Assembly (NCBI GenBank): GCA_038222225.1
Contig: JBBRHV010000050.1
Span: 1-16,389 of the forward strand
From: JAKLFA01 sp038222225
GTDB lineage: Bacteria; Omnitrophota; Gorgyraeia; Zapsychrales; JANLHA01
Direction: 5' to 3'
Length of the DNA stretch: 16,389 nt
The notes beneath the pieces are model-generated. The model saw only the letters and a list, made by a program, of their open reading frames with translations, ran no database searches and was not told the DNA's origin. Each line of letters begins with the position of its first letter. Position 1 is the first letter of the stretch. This document shows positions 1 to 7,639 of this stretch, piece by piece. The translations under genes and the position numbers were made by a program.

Positions 1-40
1 TTTGTTTTCATAACCTGATTTTATCGCTTCAGGTAAACGT

Positions 41-60
41 GTCAAGTTTTCAAAGAACAA
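41..60 (-). promoter_or_regulatory. boxA-like antitermination site of a probable rRNA operon leader
   Basis: Read on the minus strand, this stretch is TTGTTCTTTGAAAACTTGAC. It closely resembles the boxA element (TGTTCTTTGAAAAC type) found in leaders and spacers of rRNA operons, where NusB/S10 bind to make transcription resistant to Rho. No 16S end or spacer tRNA lies upstream of it in the window. The simplest reading is therefore the leader of a 16S gene that begins just beyond the left edge and runs leftwards. No convincing -35/-10 pair could be fixed upstream of it. The rRNA gene itself is not in the window, so the assignment rests on one motif. Confidence 0.5.
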
Positions 61-420
61 ATGTTTTTGTAAATGCTTTTAAACAATAAACTTAACTCAA
101 ACAAATGGGTCTTATTTACCCACTAGAAACGGTGTAGACCCGATAAAAAAGGCAACCCATTGGGATAAACGATCTTTAATCCTGCGGTGTGTTGGTTATG
201 CTTGGTGGTGCATGTTTTGGTAGCCACGCAGTAGCCCAGTCTTTTTTCAAGGGGGGAGAGGGTATGTGGGTTTTTTGCACCACGGGGCCCTTAGGTAACC
301 TCTTGTCACAGAAAAATTTCCCCAAAAAAGTTTTTACTTTAAAGGGAGACGGTGAGGGGGCCTTTAGCACGCATTGGAATTTGACAATAGATATGCTTTA
401 AGGTGGATATGTGGGAGCGA
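61..420. other. Intergenic stretch, G-rich, no gene assigned
   Basis: No convincing protein gene is seen here. Two antiparallel frames are open: minus 176-370 (64 aa, Pro/Lys-rich) and plus 189-401 (70 aa). Neither has a good ribosome binding site or a recognisable domain, and at most one could be real. The DNA is unusual in composition, with runs such as GGGGGGAGAGGG at 251-262, a perfect 9-bp palindrome AGGTAACCT at 293-301, and homopolymer A/T runs at 311-335. A structured RNA or a dispersed repeat is possible. It does not match tmRNA, SRP RNA or RNase P signatures that I can recognise. Confidence 0.3.
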
Positions 421-437
421 ATATGTTGACACCATAT
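421..437. promoter_or_regulatory. Imperfect palindrome upstream of the sigma-54-type promoter
   Basis: ATATGTTGACACCATAT is an imperfect dyad with outer arms ATATG/CATAT, about 40 bp upstream of the -24 element. It could be a regulator binding site. Enhancer-binding proteins of sigma-54 usually bind further upstream, so this is only a weak candidate. Confidence 0.25.
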
Positions 438-474
438 ATTAGTCACCAGCTGGCTTCCCGGTAGGCGGGTCAAT

Positions 475-491
475 TTGGCACATAATTGGCA
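475..491 (+). promoter_or_regulatory. Sigma-54 (RpoN) type -24/-12 promoter
   Basis: The sequence TTGGCACATAATTGGCA carries a perfect -24 block (TTGGCAC) and a -12 block TGGCA. The GG and GC landmarks (477-478 and 489-490) are separated by the invariant 12 positions. One consensus base in the -12 TTGCW is replaced (TGGCA). Initiation would fall near 502-504, giving a leader of about 110 nt before the TTG start at 613. The longest open frame of the phospholipase gene begins inside this element, which argues that the true start lies downstream. Sigma-54 promoters need an AAA+ enhancer-binding activator; none is encoded in the window. Confidence 0.6.
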
Positions 492-612
492 CATGATTTT
501 TGTGGTGATCAGCGATCAGCCTTGGGGCAAGAAAATTCTCTTCTCAGAAATTCCTAATTATAATATAATAACTTTGTTGTTTTTGAAGAACCCGTTATCC
601 GGAAGGCGCAGA

Positions 613-3600
613 TTGAAACCATCCGTTGTTTTCAAGGTTGTCCTCATTTTCTCCCTCGCTTGTCTTTTTCAGGGCCTGATTACAAAAAATTCTTTTGCCT
701 GGAAACCACCGACCCATATCTATCTTGCTGAAGAAGTTGTCAAAGATGCCTTGGATGACGGCAAGGTCACGCTGTATGTGGTTGATTATGAAAAAGGACA
801 GATCCTGGGAACGCTCGGTTCATATGAGGTCGATCCGCATATTTTAAGTTTGTTGAAAGACCCGAATGTTGAGACGACCTTTCGCTCCGGGAATTTTGGC
901 CCCGACGCTTATCCGGATCCCATCACCGGCGGCATGGTCATCCATGCGGACCTGAAGGACCCCACCACTGGCCAGGTCGTTGACCCGAATGATCCTAAGC
1001 CGAACTCTGCCATTGACCACGGGTTGCCTTTTCAGCCGACTACAAACAGGATTCTCGGGCCCAACACCGAAGACTGGTTGAATTATTTGTGGACGCGAGG
1101 ATATGAAGGAAGCAGTGATCCGCAAATCCAGGCTTTTGTGCTGGGATTTCTCTGCCATGCGGCCGGGGATATGTATATTCACACATTTTTGAATTATTTC
1201 GCTGGGGGGATATTTCAATTGTCCGATGGGGATAATGCGGCGCGCCATATTCTTTTTGAAACGTATATTGCCAAGCGGCAAAAAGGACCTTCGTTCTATA
1301 CAGTGACCTTGCCGGATGAGGCGCGGAAATTCATTTACGATAACATGGTCGACGCCCGGAAGGGGACGGTCTTGCGTGAAAAATTATTGCTGGTGGAACA
1401 CGATGCGGAATTTTCTCCGCCGCTTCGTTTTTCGCAGTTGCGGGATCTTATTCAAACCTATCAGATCAATCTGCAGCCGTTTGGTTCGGTTAGCCCCTTT
1501 ACATCCGGGGCGCGCCAATGGGTCAAAGATATTGATGACGGGTTAAAGGCCTGGGTGGATTTTTCCCATAATTTCGCAACCACATTTTTTATGTCGGCTC
1601 CGGATGAGGCGAGTTCTTCTGGTGGAGGGTCTGAGGGAGGCCGTCATCCAGAGAAAAATGGAAACGGTAAATTTTCCCGGACTGCCGCGTTGGCCAAGGA
1701 CTATATGGATAAACATTTATGGAAAATGTTGGGCTTTGAGAGTCCCACGATGAAAACAATCGACTCTGAAACGAAGGATCTGAAGAAAAGTTTTTGGACC
1801 TACGTTGAGAAGGGCCACGAAGAAGAACTGGAAAAGTTCAAAGAAGACATAAAAGTCGATTTATTGGATTACATCACCGAGCATATCAATGGAATGTCGT
1901 ACGAAGAAGCGCAGAAATATGCTCACACCCCGCAAATGTATTTCAATGAATTTGTCAATGCCCCTCCGGGGAAGAATGCCGATGCCCGGCCGGTTTCGAT
2001 GACGGTCGCCAACCATAAATATCTGCACATCATGGATGACGGGTACAAGAATCCACAAGAAACCTGGCAATGGGAAAAATTTCCGCCAGCTTTTAATACG
2101 ATTCAGTTAATAAAATTATTTTTTATGAAGAAAGAAGAGCTGCAGCGAGTCCTGGATGATTTGGAAATGCTTGTAAATAAGCAGGAGAAGTCGCCGCAGC
2201 ATTTTGGCGCGAAGAATGTCATGCTGGATGGCTTTTGTCACAGCATCGACGATAGTATGAGCTGGCGGTATGGTTCGAAAATGTTTCTGGCCAGAAATCC
2301 GGAGTATTACGTTCAGCTTTTTATGTGGGTTGAAGGAGAGTATCCCAAGTTTCCATCTCACCCGGTTGAATTTCCGCCTGCTCCCGGTGGCATTATCAGT
2401 GAGATCGATATTGTGCCCGGGTATCTCAAGGATTATGATTTCAAGAAATTTAAACCCGCGGATTTCCTTAAATGGTTTGGTGATTCCAGGGAACAGAATC
2501 CTAACCGGAAAGTTTTCGAAGCGCCAAAAGACTACACGCGGCTGACCTGGACATACGAGGAACAGTACTCGGTTCCGGACAACGAAAAGGTCAAACTCAA
2601 AAAGGGCGATCAGCTGAGGATCAAGGTTCGTTACTATTACTGGGGGTATAAAAAAGAAGAGGTCACGATTAAGATTGTGGCGTCACTTCCGATGAAAAAG
2701 TTGGTGCTAACGCCTTTTGAGAAGAAGGAGAAGTTTGATATTAAAAAAGATTTTATTACCGGTGAGGCGAAGTTTGATATTCCAATCAAGGAGCTTCCTG
2801 AGGGCGACCCGCTTTTGGGGCTTGAGTTTTTGCTGAATAATGAACTTTCGCATCGGATTCGGCTTACGAACGCCTACGAGATCAAGACGACGGATGAGGA
2901 GGCGGCAGAATTAGAGGCGGCCTTGGCAGAGTTGGAAACGTTGGCGACTGAGGCCGAGGACGCGGCCCGCGAAGCGAGCGCGTTTTGCCAGCAGGCGCAG
3001 GAGGCGGTCAATCGTACCAAAACACGTCTAGAAAATATGCGCACGGATGTCAAGGCAATCGAGAAGAAGCTTGCGGGTTTAGATAGGAGTGTACGGGGTG
3101 CGGATCAGCAGGTTGAAGAGATAAAGACGTTTCACAAGGACGTTGAGGATATGACGACTGCCTTGGGAGAATTGGAAACCCAATGCAATGAGGCCAGTAA
3201 CTTTGTTTGCGAAAAAGTCTCGGAGATGAAGAATGCTGATGTCAACCAACAGCGTCAAGATGCTTACAGTGAATTGGTACAGAGGCAGGGAGACCTCGCG
3301 TCCTTGCTGCAGAAAGTTATCGATATTCAGGGGCGATGCCGGGGGTTTGCTCAGCAGGCGGCCACGATCACCCAGGAACTCAAAGACACCAAGGAGGAAT
3401 TGGACAAGGTCGTTGGGATCAAAGAGATGCTGAGCAGCCTCGATGTTTGCGATAGCGATTTGAAGGAAGTGGTCGAGGATTTGAATTCGGCCAAGGCCAA
3501 GATTGATGCGATCGTTGCGATCAAGGCCAAGGCCAATGAAATTGCGGCAAGGATCCGAAAGAATATCAGTCCGGAATTGCGCAAATCCGAACAGGGTAAA

Positions 3601-4995
3601 GAGGGGCTTAAAAAGATTGATGGTTTTCTGAAACGCATTGATGCTGCGTTGCGTTCGGTTCAGGGATGTCCTGCGGCAGCCGGCGCGTTGTTGAGTTCTT
3701 TAATTGATTTGTCCACGCAATTGCGTAAGAGCATGGAAGGTATTGAACTGACCTTAAAAGAATTGCGTCAGATATTAGGCGATCCGGGGATTTTACCGAC
3801 GGAATTGAGCAATGCTATGGACAAGGCTGGGCTGATCGATTATTTAGCGAAGATGGCCGAGCAATACATCAATCGTATTAAATTGGCGCAGCATGACGCG
3901 CAGGTATGTCGTGAGTTTGCCAAAGAATTGATAAAGATTCCGGTCAGTGTGGTGCTGCCGGATCTTCGTAATCAGCCGGTTAATCAAGCCCAGGGCACGC
4001 TGCAAGGTATGAACATCGCATCAACGCCCGTTGAAGTTGAAAAAGCGACTGACCCGCAATATGAATATTTGGTCAAAGATCAGGACCCGCCCGGCGGAAG
4101 AGAAGTCAAAATCAAGGATGCCAATGTCACGTTGTCGTATTACGGGGAACTCGATGTGAACGCATATCTTGCCGGCATGGATTGTTCTGTTTTTTGGGGA
4201 ACTCACCCGGAATTTGATCCAGTAGAGCGTCAGGCGCGATGTGTTTGTAATCCTGGAATGGCGCCCGGGGATAACGGGCAATGCATCGATTGCAATGGTT
4301 TGATGGGGCAAAGCCAATCGGCCTATGGAATCAACCAACTCGACGTTGCCCTTCAATTCGCGTTGATGGCGAGAAATTGTCCTGGCGCCGGGGAGTGGAT
4401 CGGGCATATTCAAGCGTTGCAGCAGCAGGCGCAGTGCCAGCAGATTGAGGGGCAGATCCGGGGATTGCTGTCGCAACAACCTCCGAACGTCAATGGCGCT
4501 GATTCTTTGGCGCAACAAGCACTGGCGATGGGTTGCCTCTTGAGCGGGGATATCCGGCAGATGCTTAATCAATACATTCAACAACAAAATCAACAGCAAC
4601 AGCAGGCAATGGTGGATATTTTTCAAAATGTTTTTAGGCTGCCAGAAAGCGATGGGCCGGTTGAAGGCGGAGGGGGATATCGGCCTCCTGCTCAGGTATT
4701 GACTTCTCAAACAATCGTTGGCTATTGGGATTTTTCCGGAAGCCATCCCAGTGGGCCCACGGCCTCTGGATCCATGGAGTTTTTTTCAAATGGAGGTTGT
4801 CGGGGTAGGACCAACTATACAAGTCAAGGTTCCGCTCAGGATCAGAGTGATGGAACGTGGACCTTAAATGGAGATTCCTTTTACATGAAAATGGATCAAG
4901 GCGCAGAATATAAAGGTACTGTTCAGGGTGATTCTAATGCTTTTACCTTGACCTCCAGCAATAATGGATGGACACTTAATTATAGACGAAGATAG
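613..4995 (+). CDS. Secreted zinc-dependent phospholipase C-like mosaic protein
   Basis: This encodes a 1460-aa exported protein. Its N-terminal domain matches the zinc-dependent phospholipase C / S1-P1 nuclease fold, which binds three Zn ions. The TTG start at 613 follows GGAAGG (601-606) and gives a 29-residue signal peptide ending NSFA. Cleavage leaves Trp30 as the mature N-terminus, which is the family's unusual alpha-amino zinc ligand. The other expected ligands are visible: H35, D98 (GPD), H111, H182/D186/H190 (HAAGDMYIH) and H212/E216. A beta-rich segment lies at about 629-756, then a long coiled coil (about 757-1010, with further helices beyond), a PASTA-like domain (about 1113-1176), a Cys-rich EGF-like patch (about 1190-1227), a Gln-rich tract (about 1320-1333) and a C-terminal beta domain (about 1368-1460). 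Classical phospholipases C are about 250-400 aa, so this is a very large mosaic. It probably acts on phospholipids outside the cytoplasm. Whether it is self-directed, predatory or host-directed is not shown. A frame-compatible upstream start at 475 lies inside the promoter and is rejected. Confidence 0.8.
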   Translation: MKPSVVFKVVLIFSLACLFQGLITKNSFAWKPPTHIYLAEEVVKDALDDGKVTLYVVDYEKGQILGTLGSYEVDPHILSLLKDPNVETTFRSGNFGPDAYPDPITGGMVIHADLKDPTTGQVVDPNDPKPNSAIDHGLPFQPTTNRILGPNTEDWLNYLWTRGYEGSSDPQIQAFVLGFLCHAAGDMYIHTFLNYFAGGIFQLSDGDNAARHILFETYIAKRQKGPSFYTVTLPDEARKFIYDNMVDARKGTVLREKLLLVEHDAEFSPPLRFSQLRDLIQTYQINLQPFGSVSPFTSGARQWVKDIDDGLKAWVDFSHNFATTFFMSAPDEASSSGGGSEGGRHPEKNGNGKFSRTAALAKDYMDKHLWKMLGFESPTMKTIDSETKDLKKSFWTYVEKGHEEELEKFKEDIKVDLLDYITEHINGMSYEEAQKYAHTPQMYFNEFVNAPPGKNADARPVSMTVANHKYLHIMDDGYKNPQETWQWEKFPPAFNTIQLIKLFFMKKEELQRVLDDLEMLVNKQEKSPQHFGAKNVMLDGFCHSIDDSMSWRYGSKMFLARNPEYYVQLFMWVEGEYPKFPSHPVEFPPAPGGIISEIDIVPGYLKDYDFKKFKPADFLKWFGDSREQNPNRKVFEAPKDYTRLTWTYEEQYSVPDNEKVKLKKGDQLRIKVRYYYWGYKKEEVTIKIVASLPMKKLVLTPFEKKEKFDIKKDFITGEAKFDIPIKELPEGDPLLGLEFLLNNELSHRIRLTNAYEIKTTDEEAAELEAALAELETLATEAEDAAREASAFCQQAQEAVNRTKTRLENMRTDVKAIEKKLAGLDRSVRGADQQVEEIKTFHKDVEDMTTALGELETQCNEASNFVCEKVSEMKNADVNQQRQDAYSELVQRQGDLASLLQKVIDIQGRCRGFAQQAATITQELKDTKEELDKVVGIKEMLSSLDVCDSDLKEVVEDLNSAKAKIDAIVAIKAKANEIAARIRKNISPELRKSEQGKEGLKKIDGFLKRIDAALRSVQGCPAAAGALLSSLIDLSTQLRKSMEGIELTLKELRQILGDPGILPTELSNAMDKAGLIDYLAKMAEQYINRIKLAQHDAQVCREFAKELIKIPVSVVLPDLRNQPVNQAQGTLQGMNIASTPVEVEKATDPQYEYLVKDQDPPGGREVKIKDANVTLSYYGELDVNAYLAGMDCSVFWGTHPEFDPVERQARCVCNPGMAPGDNGQCIDCNGLMGQSQSAYGINQLDVALQFALMARNCPGAGEWIGHIQALQQQAQCQQIEGQIRGLLSQQPPNVNGADSLAQQALAMGCLLSGDIRQMLNQYIQQQNQQQQQAMVDIFQNVFRLPESDGPVEGGGGYRPPAQVLTSQTIVGYWDFSGSHPSGPTASGSMEFFSNGGCRGRTNYTSQGSAQDQSDGTWTLNGDSFYMKMDQGAEYKGTVQGDSNAFTLTSSNNGWTLNYRRR

Positions 4996-5025
4996 AATGG
5001 ACGAGATCAAATTGGGGGGATTATT

Positions 5026-6360
5026 ATGATGTTTAAACGGATCGGATTTTTCTTTTTATTTATTTTCCTGGGATTGTCTACTCTTGTTTTTGGACAGTCT
5101 TCTAACGGCAAGATCATTGATGTCTTCGGAAAAAATGCTACGGTTCAGATGGATTCAGACTGTCCCTTTAGAACGAATGATAAAATAGATCTCAGTTACA
5201 TGGCGGACACCATGGAATTTTTGCTCGGGCAATACGAAGTCACGCAGGTGAAGGGGAATGTCTTTATCGCAAAAGAAATTTCGAGCACCATGCCGCCGAG
5301 CAAGGATATGAAGGTGAAGCTCGTTCCGAGTCAGGATCTATATGCCATGATGAAGAATTCTGGCCAAGGTGCGCCAGTGAAAGAGAAGTCGTCGCAAAAT
5401 GGATTTTTGGATCAAGTGGGTGACCTGTTTAAAGGTTCAACGAAAACTGAAACGAGTGATGAAAAGATCGAAGGGGAAGTTGCTGAGATCCTGGCAGGAA
5501 ACGATGTGCGGATTCAATTAAGCGGATCCGGGAGTCCCAAGGTTGGGGATGCTGCGGATTTATTTTTCGTCACTTCTCAAGGGACGCGATTGATGGTAGG
5601 CACCTGGGAGGTTAAAACCATAACGAACCGTGAAGTTATGGCCTCACCGTTGCAGAACGACATGATTCCCAAGGTCGGGTTAAAGGCTGTTATCCACAAG
5701 AATGATTCTTTAAAAACGTCTTCAGATCCGCGAGTTGTTCAGGGGGAGACAACGAATAGGGACGCCGCCGCTACGAAGATGGCCGCGAGGACTTATCCGG
5801 TACAGGTTGAAACAATCCCGAACACGGCGCAAAACACGGTGGATTCTCAATCACCACAAGTCTATCCCGATTTTAACAGTTTTCGTCAAGCGGTTCAAAA
5901 CAACCAGTCCCCCTGGATCGAGCAAAAATGGGTTTTGGGTGTTCAGATCAAGAATGCACAAGGAGTGGAATGGCCCAACACGGCGAAGTTTCTTAGCGGT
6001 GTTTATATTGTGGAAGTGACGCCCAATACTCCAGCCCAAAAGGCCGGTTTGCTTCCGGGGGATATTATTTTTCATGTGGATAACACCCCGGTTCAAAATG
6101 TTCCGGAGTTTATGTATCTACTTAATGCCTCTAACGGCAAGGTGGTTTTAAATATAAAGAGAAGCCCTGATATTTATAAGGCGATTATTAAGTCTGTTCG
6201 TTTAATAAAATTCGAGGCCAGCCTATATCCTGGACAAGCGCCAGAATTATTTGACCAGATTGTGCCAGGGATGCCGATTCAACAGCAACCAATACCGGAA
6301 GCTTCGGGGCGATATAAAGCTTTGGAGGAAGCGCAGCGGCCTTTGCAACAACAGCAATGA
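5026..6360 (+). CDS. Secreted protein with two SH3-like repeats and a C-terminal PDZ domain
   Basis: This 444-aa protein starts at ATG 5026 behind GGGGGG (5014-5019), 30 nt after the phospholipase gene, so the two are probably co-transcribed. A signal peptide with an FFFLFIFLGL core ends near residue 23 (VFG before Q). Two related beta-rich repeats follow (about 27-100 and 150-225). Each runs G-x-I/V, then a DKIDL or DAADL strand, then a G-x-YEV or GTWEV strand, as in SH3-like domains of envelope proteins. A PDZ domain occupies about 300-380, with the typical SGVYIVEV, AGLLPGD and VPEF segments. The C-terminus is Gln-rich. There is no protease domain. PDZ modules in the periplasm bind the C-termini of clients, so a chaperone or adaptor role for the neighbouring secreted proteins is plausible but unproven. 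Confidence 0.75.
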   Translation: MMFKRIGFFFLFIFLGLSTLVFGQSSNGKIIDVFGKNATVQMDSDCPFRTNDKIDLSYMADTMEFLLGQYEVTQVKGNVFIAKEISSTMPPSKDMKVKLVPSQDLYAMMKNSGQGAPVKEKSSQNGFLDQVGDLFKGSTKTETSDEKIEGEVAEILAGNDVRIQLSGSGSPKVGDAADLFFVTSQGTRLMVGTWEVKTITNREVMASPLQNDMIPKVGLKAVIHKNDSLKTSSDPRVVQGETTNRDAAATKMAARTYPVQVETIPNTAQNTVDSQSPQVYPDFNSFRQAVQNNQSPWIEQKWVLGVQIKNAQGVEWPNTAKFLSGVYIVEVTPNTPAQKAGLLPGDIIFHVDNTPVQNVPEFMYLLNASNGKVVLNIKRSPDIYKAIIKSVRLIKFEASLYPGQAPELFDQIVPGMPIQQQPIPEASGRYKALEEAQRPLQQQQ

Positions 6361-6414
6361 TCTCCGCGTGCTTATCTTAATAACTCCGGTTACAAAAAAT
6401 AGAATTGGATTTTT

Positions 6415-7233
6415 ATGAGAATTATGGCTGTCGCCAGAGTTGCTTTTGGATTTTTTTATCTTTTTATTCATGTGGCGATGATGGCTTTTTCCATTGTCTA
6501 TATTTTTATGGCATTCATGGTCCCGAATTCTGGGGTGGGCCTCGAAGGATTTATTTTTACCGCCATTGCTATTTTGGGCCTGCTGGTCGGGGATTGGATC
6601 CGAAAAGGAATGTTTGGCGCAAGAAGGATCGCGTTAATGGTTTTAAGCGTTATTCTTTCTTTAGCGCTTATTGGTTTGGCTTTTTTTATCCCGGCGGGCT
6701 TAAAGAAAAAAGCTGTCTCCGTATCCCCTCAGCAAATGATGCGTACCGTTGATCTGGAATTGATAACTTCGGTCACCCGAAATGATTTTGAGGATGTTGT
6801 CCGGGCCCTTAATGCTGGCGCTAATGTTAATGCGCAGACAGATTTTGGCGAAACAGCGCTTCATTTAGTCAAGGATAAAAAAATTGCGCAGTATTTAATT
6901 GATAAAGGGGCCGATGTTAACGCGAAGAATTTTGAATTTGAGATGACGCCGATCTTTTATCAGGATTTTGAGATCGCCCAATTACTCCTCACTGCTGGCG
7001 CAAAGATCGACATCAAAGGGAAAAAAGGGAATACTCCATTGATGTGGTATGCTTACAGTAATTACATTGAAGGAATAAATTTTTTGCTTTCGAAAGGGGC
7101 GAATATTAATACTGTAAATGAGGAGGGCTCAACCGTTTTGGATGTCGCGCAAAGGTTTGGGCATCGGGAGTTGGAAAGCTTTTTGAAATCCCATGGAGGT
7201 AAAACTGCAGCAGAAATAAAAGGGAGTTCCTAG
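6415..7233 (+). CDS. Membrane protein with three TM segments and ankyrin repeats
   Basis: This 272-aa protein has three hydrophobic helices (about 6-36, 45-62 and 73-96), followed from about 113 by four to five ankyrin repeats. The repeat cores AGANVNAQTDFGETALHL, KGADVNAK, AGAKIDIKGKKGNTPLM and KGANINTVNEEGSTVLDVA are easily recognised. Ankyrin repeats bind other proteins. The ATG at 6415 has only a weak upstream AGAATTGG, and an ATG two codons later (6424) is an alternative. It lies 54 nt after the PDZ gene in the same direction. In several bacterial toxin loci an ankyrin protein acts as the immunity or antidote partner, so one inference is that this anchored protein restrains or guides the phospholipase. 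Nothing in the sequence proves that. Confidence 0.75.
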   Translation: MRIMAVARVAFGFFYLFIHVAMMAFSIVYIFMAFMVPNSGVGLEGFIFTAIAILGLLVGDWIRKGMFGARRIALMVLSVILSLALIGLAFFIPAGLKKKAVSVSPQQMMRTVDLELITSVTRNDFEDVVRALNAGANVNAQTDFGETALHLVKDKKIAQYLIDKGADVNAKNFEFEMTPIFYQDFEIAQLLLTAGAKIDIKGKKGNTPLMWYAYSNYIEGINFLLSKGANINTVNEEGSTVLDVAQRFGHRELESFLKSHGGKTAAEIKGSS

Positions 7234-7278
7234 CCTTCGGCTAACATGACCTAGCCCTCAAAAACTGTACCAGTTGAT

Positions 7279-7533
7279 GTGATAGAGTACTGGCAGTCCA
7301 ATCCCATCACCATCGAGGTGGTTGAGAAAAAATGGATTTCAAAGGAAGATGCATTGAAGATTGCTGAACAGGTATGCAAAGAATTTGGCTGGGCATGGAG
7401 ATATGTGAGTGCCCGAGAGGACAGGGAGAGGTGGAATATAACAACCAATTCCAAGGCAGACGGAATGAATGCTTTTATAACGGTTGATAAAAAGACGGGC
7501 AAGGTGTCGCATAAAAGTTTTGGACCGTTATAA
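7279..7533 (+). CDS. Small PepSY-like protein, possibly a gene remnant
   Basis: This is an 84-aa product with a GTG start and no clear Shine-Dalgarno site. The sequence WISKEDALKIAEQVCKEFGW followed later by AFITVDKKTGKV resembles the alpha-beta pattern and closing strand of PepSY-type domains, which often inhibit or bind proteases outside the cytoplasm. It has no signal peptide. It lies in the same reading frame as the upstream ankyrin gene, separated from it by two TAG stops (7231-7233 and 7252-7254), so it may be the orphaned 3' part of an older longer gene. A free-standing cytoplasmic protein is the alternative. The reading frame is open and protein-like, so I favour real coding, but the start is uncertain. 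Confidence 0.5.
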   Translation: MIEYWQSNPITIEVVEKKWISKEDALKIAEQVCKEFGWAWRYVSAREDRERWNITTNSKADGMNAFITVDKKTGKVSHKSFGPL

Positions 7534-7639
7534 GATTTATTCAAATTTTCGACCATATTTTTACAAAACGTCCACTGAATTGGGGAAGGTCATGTTGCTT
7601 GAAGAATCTTTCGAGTTTTAAGAAATGAAAGGACATTTT

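Noticed and set aside
475..612. Longest open frame of the phospholipase gene, starting at TTG 475
   Set aside because: It starts inside the -24/-12 promoter, gives an implausible N-terminal extension and has no ribosome binding site. TTG 613 has GGAAGG and yields a signal peptide whose cleavage creates the zinc-ligand Trp.
4021..4746. 241-codon minus-strand frame
   Set aside because: It is the complement of the phospholipase coding sequence, has no domain or start signal, and the plus-strand protein is clearly real here.
7231..7243. TAGCC-TTC-GGCTA hairpin as a terminator after the ankyrin gene
   Set aside because: The stem is only 5 bp and no T-tract follows.
4993..7281. TAG read as a sense codon, fusing the phospholipase with the PDZ gene and the ankyrin gene with the PepSY-like frame
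   Set aside because: The PDZ gene has its own Shine-Dalgarno and signal peptide, so a fusion would bury a signal peptide mid-protein. In-phase neighbours arise by chance one time in three.
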